Shown: piece by piece, positions 59,101 to 64,000 of the stretch
Numbering within the stretch: the stretch's first letter is position 1
Layout: every line of letters starts with the position of its first letter
NCBI RefSeq assembly: GCF_963675165.1
Contig: NC_087384.1
Location: 2,316,501 to 2,380,500, forward strand
Length of the DNA: 64,000 bases
Direction of reading: 5' to 3'
Source of the DNA: Halichondria panicea
Lineage: Eukaryota > Porifera > Demospongiae > Suberitida > Halichondriidae
Notes under the pieces: model-generated
The model's input: the letters and a program-made list of their open reading frames with translations, nothing else
Told to the model about the DNA's origin: nothing
Databases searched by the model: none
Made by a program: the position numbers and the translations under genes

Positions 59101-60133
59101 GATTGTTCCACCTCTAACTCATGGCTTGCCTCTACAAGCGTAGCGGCAGTGGCAGATCCCATGCAAATTCCTTCACTCAGGCACTGCGTGAATCCAGTAG
59201 GGTTGGTCACTACCACCTGTGCCAATCCATCCATTCTACTTACCAGTGTTTCACAGAATCGCAGGCCAGCTCCAGTGAAATCTCGAGTAGGCTCTAGGAG
59301 TACTGGTCCGTCTAGTTGCTCTCCCCTCTCTACCGCCAGCTGCACTACTGAGCTAGATAACGGCAGCACACGTACGGCTCCCACTAGGCGTACCTTCACT
59401 ACCTGCTGCTGCATCTCTTTGACAGGCTCTATTCCCAAACTAGGGTGGTAGGACACGATGCCAAGTTGGCGACAAACCCCCTCAGAAAGGAGGAGTTGTT
59501 CTGGTGAGTCCATCTTCACATACACTGGTGTATGTATTGTCCTGTCTAAAAAGGTAATGTCTAACATGATCTTGCCATGGAGCTTAAATGGGCGTTGATC
59601 ATACGTATATGGGGTATCTTATCAGGGTTTTTAAGCTCCCGCTTTCGCAACCGGTTGACAGTAGCAACCTGCCTAAACAAATCTGCCCCAATGATATTAA
59701 TATCGGCACCAGTGTCGATCACTCCCTTTGCTGGGACTCCCTGGACATGTACTGGAACTGCTCGGAATTTGCTACCCCTGTCTTTCACTCTTATCTGCCC
59801 TACTTCTCCATCCTCATCAGATGAGTACAAGTATTGTCTAGGATCCTCTGCTTCCTCTGTAATCATGGCATCGTTCTGCTCTGAGCGGACGGACTTGGTA
59901 CCAGCAGGTTTGGTTGGTTGGAAATACCTCGACTCTGTCTTCCGTGCCTTACACTGCCTAGCTAAATGATCAGGGGAGTCACATAGATAACATCTCCGAC
60001 TGATAGGTTGCTTTTGGGCAGATTGTTGAAAACCTCCCTGGGTCTTTGTTGATGAGGTACTGCGAGTACTACTGGTATAGAGTTGTCTACGCCTTAACTC
60101 GGCCACCTCCTGTCTGCCATGGCAGCTAAACAA
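56116..60133 (-). pseudogene. Decayed Ty3/Gypsy retrotransposon pol with an internal inversion
   Basis: Minus-strand order: zinc knuckle CYLCDSPDHLARQCK and protease VIDTGADINIIG (59561-60133); reverse transcriptase (58113-59567) with FSTLDLASGYWQVQV and SVYLDDILVFS; RNase H (57536-58090) with FRLETDASIKGLGTVLS and an in-frame stop at RW-stop-MKVFG; integrase core (56116-57201) with LLSDRGTNL, AYHPQCDGMVERFNRTLK and a C-terminal WHGPYRI part. Frame breaks separate protease from RT and RT from RNase H. Between RNase H and the core, 57209-57546 is on the plus strand and encodes the integrase H2C2 zinc domain (HGSPMAGHFAGG, WWWPRMYSDV, CRSCPQC). About 40 residues carrying the first catalytic Asp are missing. 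No gag. Cannot move by itself. Confidence 0.9.
57209..57546 (+). pseudogene. Integrase zinc-binding domain, inverted relative to its element
   Basis: The plus strand reads FSVIDDILFFVDTKNG, HGSPMAGHFAGGKLYKSL, HWWWPRMYSDVVEFC, CRSCPQCLIV and NKPPLHPIPVQ. This is the H-H-C-C domain and linker that should sit between RNase H and the integrase core of the surrounding minus-strand Gypsy element. Its breakpoints are near 57205 and 57500-57550. It is either a small inversion after insertion or an assembly error. Confidence 0.85.
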
Positions 60134-60607
60134 AGCTCTTGGTACGACTGGGCGCCAGACACAGCTTTTTTTTTTTAGAGGTGAGTTTCCATAGAACAGC
60201 TTTAACTGTGGTGTGTGGGCAGCTAGTGGAGGAGTGGAGGGTGTCTGCTCTGAGATATGGTCAACGATATATATTATAGGTACGTCTGCATTGATGAGAC
60301 ATTAATTGATACAAGCATGAGTCTTTGTCATGCATGTGTGTGAGACAATGCAGTGTGTGGTGCCGACAGTGCTGTGGATTAGTGACAGTATAATTATACT
60401 GCTCTGAATGGCACCGTGAGGGAAATTAAAAGTCAAAAGTAACTGCGGGAAATCCAATAAGAAGCCTTTTCAACTTAATTGGTTCGTTGCATATAAAAAC
60501 TAAACATATACAATGTACAACACAACCTACACAAGCTAATCTATAAGGGTTCTGTTCTGATATATCTACAGTCGATATGGAGTGCTGTATTACGTACGTG
60601 CACCTTC

Positions 60608-62744
60608 TCACAGCTCCTGTGCATGGAGGCAATAAAGAATGAGTTAGTGGGTGGGTGGCTAATCACAGTTCAGTAACCTTATATCAATGACTGGTGGGTG
60701 TAGGACGTACAGTTTTCAGTTTGACAGTGAAACACTAGTATAGGGGGGACACACATAGAGTGCATGCGCACACACACCTATATATATATACTGAGTGGTA
60801 TGGGCATAACTTCCCTACATGCATAAGACACAGTGTTGGGAAGGTTTGGTGCATGACACTACGAAAAGGGGTACACACAAACACTCACTTTCAAGTACTG
60901 ACAGACTAGGTCAGCAATCTCCCCTTTTCTCAGTTTTACTAACATTTCCAGAAGGGCCCTGAATGTCGCTTGTGAGCGCTGTTTTCCTCTCCAGATTTTC
61001 AAACACTCGATCATAGCTAGGTGGTTACTCTTTTTCAACTGGACATCACTTTGTTCTCCAGGGGTTAATTTCATAGCATCGACATAGAGCTCCACATAGT
61101 CGAAACAGGGAGCCAAATATGATACATCTTCTTGCTGGATTTCCCTGTTGACTTGGGCAGTAGTGAGCGGACATTTGTCCATCAGCTGTTGAAGCGCTGT
61201 ACTCACTGGTTGAGCAGATGATCCTACAGCTGGAATGCAAGGTCAGATAATAATTATACAGTTACATAAACACTAACAACAAATGAAAGCACCACAGGTG
61301 CTGATGCCTCGGTGGTGATGCCTCGGTGGAGATGCCAAAGATACATAACATAAAGCTGCTTTTATTCAGTCCAATCATGCATGCAAACTCAATAATGATC
61401 GACCACATGATTGTTGTTAAAAACGATCGATGCCAAAAGTTCAAGTCTAAAATTAATGGCTGCCGTCTGCAGAGCCTTGCAGCTCTGTACCAATAGCTAG
61501 CGTTCTAGTGCAGAGCTAACTACTAAGTAGAGTAGCAACATTCGGTAAACAAGTTTGGCTGCGGCTCTTCTGAAAAGGCTGCAATGGCATTCCAAGTAAG
61601 CAAAACTAAGCATAACTCGAAAAATAAGTGGGTGAGGTGTGGGATTGCTCTATATACTGACAAGAGGGATGAGTCCGTATAGGAAAGTAAACCTCATATA
61701 AATGTGTCATTTGGCACAAAAACCATAAACTGAGAGTTTAAGGGTATCACGCATAATAGTTGGTTCTGACCTGGAAGAGTTTGTTGGAGGACCAGATTAA
61801 GAGTGATGAATTTGAAGGGATCCTTTGCACCCACTAGCTTGACTTTGTGGAGTAGCTCGGGAGGAGACACCTCATGGTCGCTTGTCACCTTAGCTTTCAA
61901 GTGGCAGTGCGGAATCGACTGTCCAGGTTTGAACTGATCAACATGCTTCTTCATTACCTATAATCATTTTATATTGAGACGATGTAATAATTATAAAATT
62001 TAAATACCGTAGGATGAAACATGGGCGTTATTTTCCACCCTCCACTGACTTCATCATCAGGAATATCCAGTGTTATTCTGTCCTTCTCAAACTCAACAAA
62101 ATGATTCACTCCGAGAATAGCGTCTTTAGAGGAGTACTCCTCACTCACACGCTGTGCAGCGTACATGCATAAATGCTGTTGTGAAATGTTGTCACTTACT
62201 GTTCTATGAATTTCATCATTCCAGCTGACAACGAAATGTATTTCCCTGCTATGCAGCTCTGAGCCAAGGTAGTAGAGGCTGGCAATGTACTCTCTCTCCA
62301 GATCCTCTCCTGTTACCGCCAGTCCACTGAACTGGGAGAGCTCTAGTGAACCGTACGATGCCCGATCTGCAAACGAGTCACGTCTTTCGAGCTGCTTGAA
62401 TGTGTAGGGCAGACTCTCTTGGGAGCAAAGTGCTCTTACAAATGAGAGCTTGGAGGAGCCGGTAATCTTGGCACAGTGCTGTATTTCAACTGTCAGCAGC
62501 TGCTGGAATTGACCCGGGGGATGAGGACGCAACCAAAAGACACCGCTGACCAACTGGAGATTGTCAGGAAACTTGTACGGTCCAGCTACACTGGCCATGA
62601 TTTCTAGTCGACACTGATCAACACCAGCTGGCAGGGAGTCCTGGGGTATGTGGAGTTTGAACACATGGCCCTCCCAAACAAAGGTTTGGGATGAGTTGGT
62701 AACAATCACATGAGTGTGGGCTACAGCTTCAACACCAGGGAGAT
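60608..62744 (-). CDS. ZU5-UPA-Death domain protein, partial (5' exons not found)
   Basis: Minus-strand exons in order: 62744-62008, 61957-61771, 61229-60889, 60616-60608 (Glu-Leu-stop); the phases match at every join (1,0,1,0). The first visible exon holds a ZU5 domain (GHVFKLHIPQDSLPAG, CRLEIMASVAGPYKFPDN, VSGVFWLRPHPPG) followed by a UPA-like domain (HFVVSWND, ITLDIPDDEVSGGWKITPMF, then SPPELLHKVKLVGAKDPFKF in exon two). The third holds a Death domain (LTTAQVNREIQQEDVSYL ... LRKGEIADLVCQYLK). This order is that of UNC5, PIDD and many sponge innate-immunity-like proteins, where the Death domain recruits partners. The first exon needs one base from an upstream exon that I could not identify in 62750-64000. 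The nearby copies at 1-1.3 and 38.4-39.5 kb derive from its 3' half. Confidence 0.85.
61285..61625 (-). repeat. Dispersed repeat R1 inside an intron
   Basis: GAAAGCACCACAGGTGCTGATGC and GATCGACCACATGATTGTTG, with CTAAGTAGAGTAGCAAC and CATTCCAAGTAAG. It is a shortened R1 copy lying between the UPA and Death exons. Confidence 0.65.
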
Positions 62745-64000
62745 CTGAGCAGAGGAGAAGTACACAAAAAGCAGTTTTATTAGTGATTCTGAAAGGCAAT
62801 ACCTTTAAGGTTACTATTATCATAGATAGAACAGTAGGAGGGATTGGAAATGAAAATGTTTGCGTGAAACACTCTGCGTTATAGGGTGTGGCTAAAACTA
62901 TAAAGGATTATTTTTATAGTCAGCATGCTCATTACCTGTCTTGACTGCTACAATGTGCTGTGCATAGAAACAGTGAAATTGATCACTATAGACGCCAGTA
63001 TATGCAGCGTATAAGATTGGCATGACCGACGAATAGCTTGATACAAAATTGTTGGGAGTTCCAACGCTGAAACCACTGCAAAACAGCCCCACCCCACTAC
63101 TGCTGCAAAGAAACAGCCCCACCCTACTTACTACTGCTGCGAAGAAACAGCCCCACCCCACTATTTAGTGTAACTGCATGCTGCTCGAACAGCCCTCCAC
63201 TATCCTCGGCATCATAACCAAGCCAAAGAAGCTCGCCTCTACACTGCTGCAAAACAGCTCAAGCCCCCAGCAAAAAGAGCCGCTTCTAGTGCTATGGTGA
63301 AGCAGAATTGACATGCATCACAAAGTCGAGGACTAGGAACACAGAATCTTCCACAAAATGAGCCTTGGACAATTTTAAAACCTGCATGGTTGCAAAGAAA
63401 AAACTCCAGCAGTGCTGAACATTCCTGCATGGCTGGACTTACTTTAATTGATACTTGTTATTTCTCATGATACAATATTATTTTAATTTAATTGTCTGTC
63501 TGATGCCCAGAGGGGCGTTTTGTGGTTAGTGCATTATGACTTTGCGGTTAGTGCATTATGACTTTCAGCAGTGCATTATGCTGCATACTGCACTTAGCAA
63601 CAACGTAGCAACGGGATATAAAATCAGTTAGCTGGTATAATTTAGGCTTAAAAATTAATTGTGGATTTGGTTAGTTTCGTGCAAATGCAACCCTAGCTGC
63701 TACCAGGGGCGGATCCAGGATTTAGGGAAGGGGGTTCTTACTTCTTGGCTGCGCAAAGCGCGGACAAGAAAGTGTCACTCGGCCGAAATTTTTGGCTGAC
63801 CACGCCCCTTTTACATGCCACGCCCATTAATTAACCACATTCCCCTTCAACAAAAACAACAAACAGACACACACAGTCAGCTTTACCATATCCCTCGTGC
63901 GGCTACGCCTCGAGGTATAAAAACATAAATTATATAATATCTGAAAGAACACAAGGCAAAGCCATTCTCATGCTCTGGGATAGTGATTGCACTTTCTTCT
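62745..64000. other. Upstream of the ZU5-UPA-Death gene
   Basis: A single CATAGAT...GGGATTGGAAA element end at 62821, a short CAGCCCCACCCYACTACTGCTGC triple repeat at 63080-63165, a CAGGGGCGGATCCAGGA end at 63704 and part of R1 at 63855-63920. No exon could be supported, although the gene must have one further upstream. Confidence 0.5.

Noticed and set aside
57561-59969. Several plus-strand reading frames of 60-140 codons
   Set aside because: They are antisense to the Gypsy RT and RNase H frames, which carry the clear motifs.
63080-63165. CAGCCCCACCC repeat considered as a regulatory array
   Set aside because: Only three imperfect units, with no sign of a promoter next to it.

Overview
This window is animal DNA, most likely from a demosponge. 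It is AT-rich, with many TAATTATA and GCATGC-type words. Genes have short GT-AG introns and there are many small inverted-repeat transposons. The main genes are 2'-5' oligoadenylate synthetase (OAS) copies of the short, multi-exon kind known from sponges, plus a ZU5-UPA-Death domain gene. I cannot name the species; Amphimedon-like is a guess.

Layout. 1-10 kb: a decayed Death-domain exon copy, two OAS relics (2.3-3.6 and 6.4-6.6 kb), a Gypsy gag scrap and repeats. 10.4-31.5 kb: a plus-strand tandem OAS array with four apparently intact genes (10500-12004, 16948-18464, 26183-27608, 29174-31479). Between them are two wrecked copies (12647-14630, 16062-16613), one nearly intact copy cut in its last exon by a 3.4-kb transposon (19694-24989), and a relic at 25.2 kb. 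31.5-38 kb: low-complexity duplicated sequence with minus-strand coiled-coil exon remnants and a LINE tail. 38.4-39.4 kb: a second Death-domain exon copy. 40-48 kb: mostly inverted-repeat transposons plus one unrecognised, possibly death-fold, minus-strand exon. 48.8-49.6 kb: a Gypsy reverse-transcriptase scrap. 49.9-54.4 kb: a segmental duplicate of 30.3-34.7 kb that carries a dead OAS copy. 56-60.1 kb: a decayed Gypsy element on the minus strand with an inverted internal block. 60.6-62.7 kb: the ZU5-UPA-Death gene on the minus strand, running off or beyond recognition upstream.

The intact OAS genes share one exon plan: a 24-codon first exon, then the catalytic exon with the GS motif and the D-x-D pair, the third-aspartate exon, a short 58-nt exon, the K-A-W-R-N helix exon, a 48-nt exon, and the OAS1_C exon with DPANP. 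Intron phases are 0,1,2,0,2,2 throughout, except that the 10.5-kb gene lacks the third intron. The products should make oligoadenylates as nucleic-acid or stress second messengers. RNase L, the vertebrate 2-5A receptor, is to my knowledge not found in sponges, so the downstream partner is open. The nearby Death-domain gene is only a positional candidate.

The window is also a clear record of transposition. Several elements have exact target-site duplications, and three insertions can be checked against an empty site inside the window (in the OAS at 19.7-25.0 kb, and in each arm of the segmental duplication).
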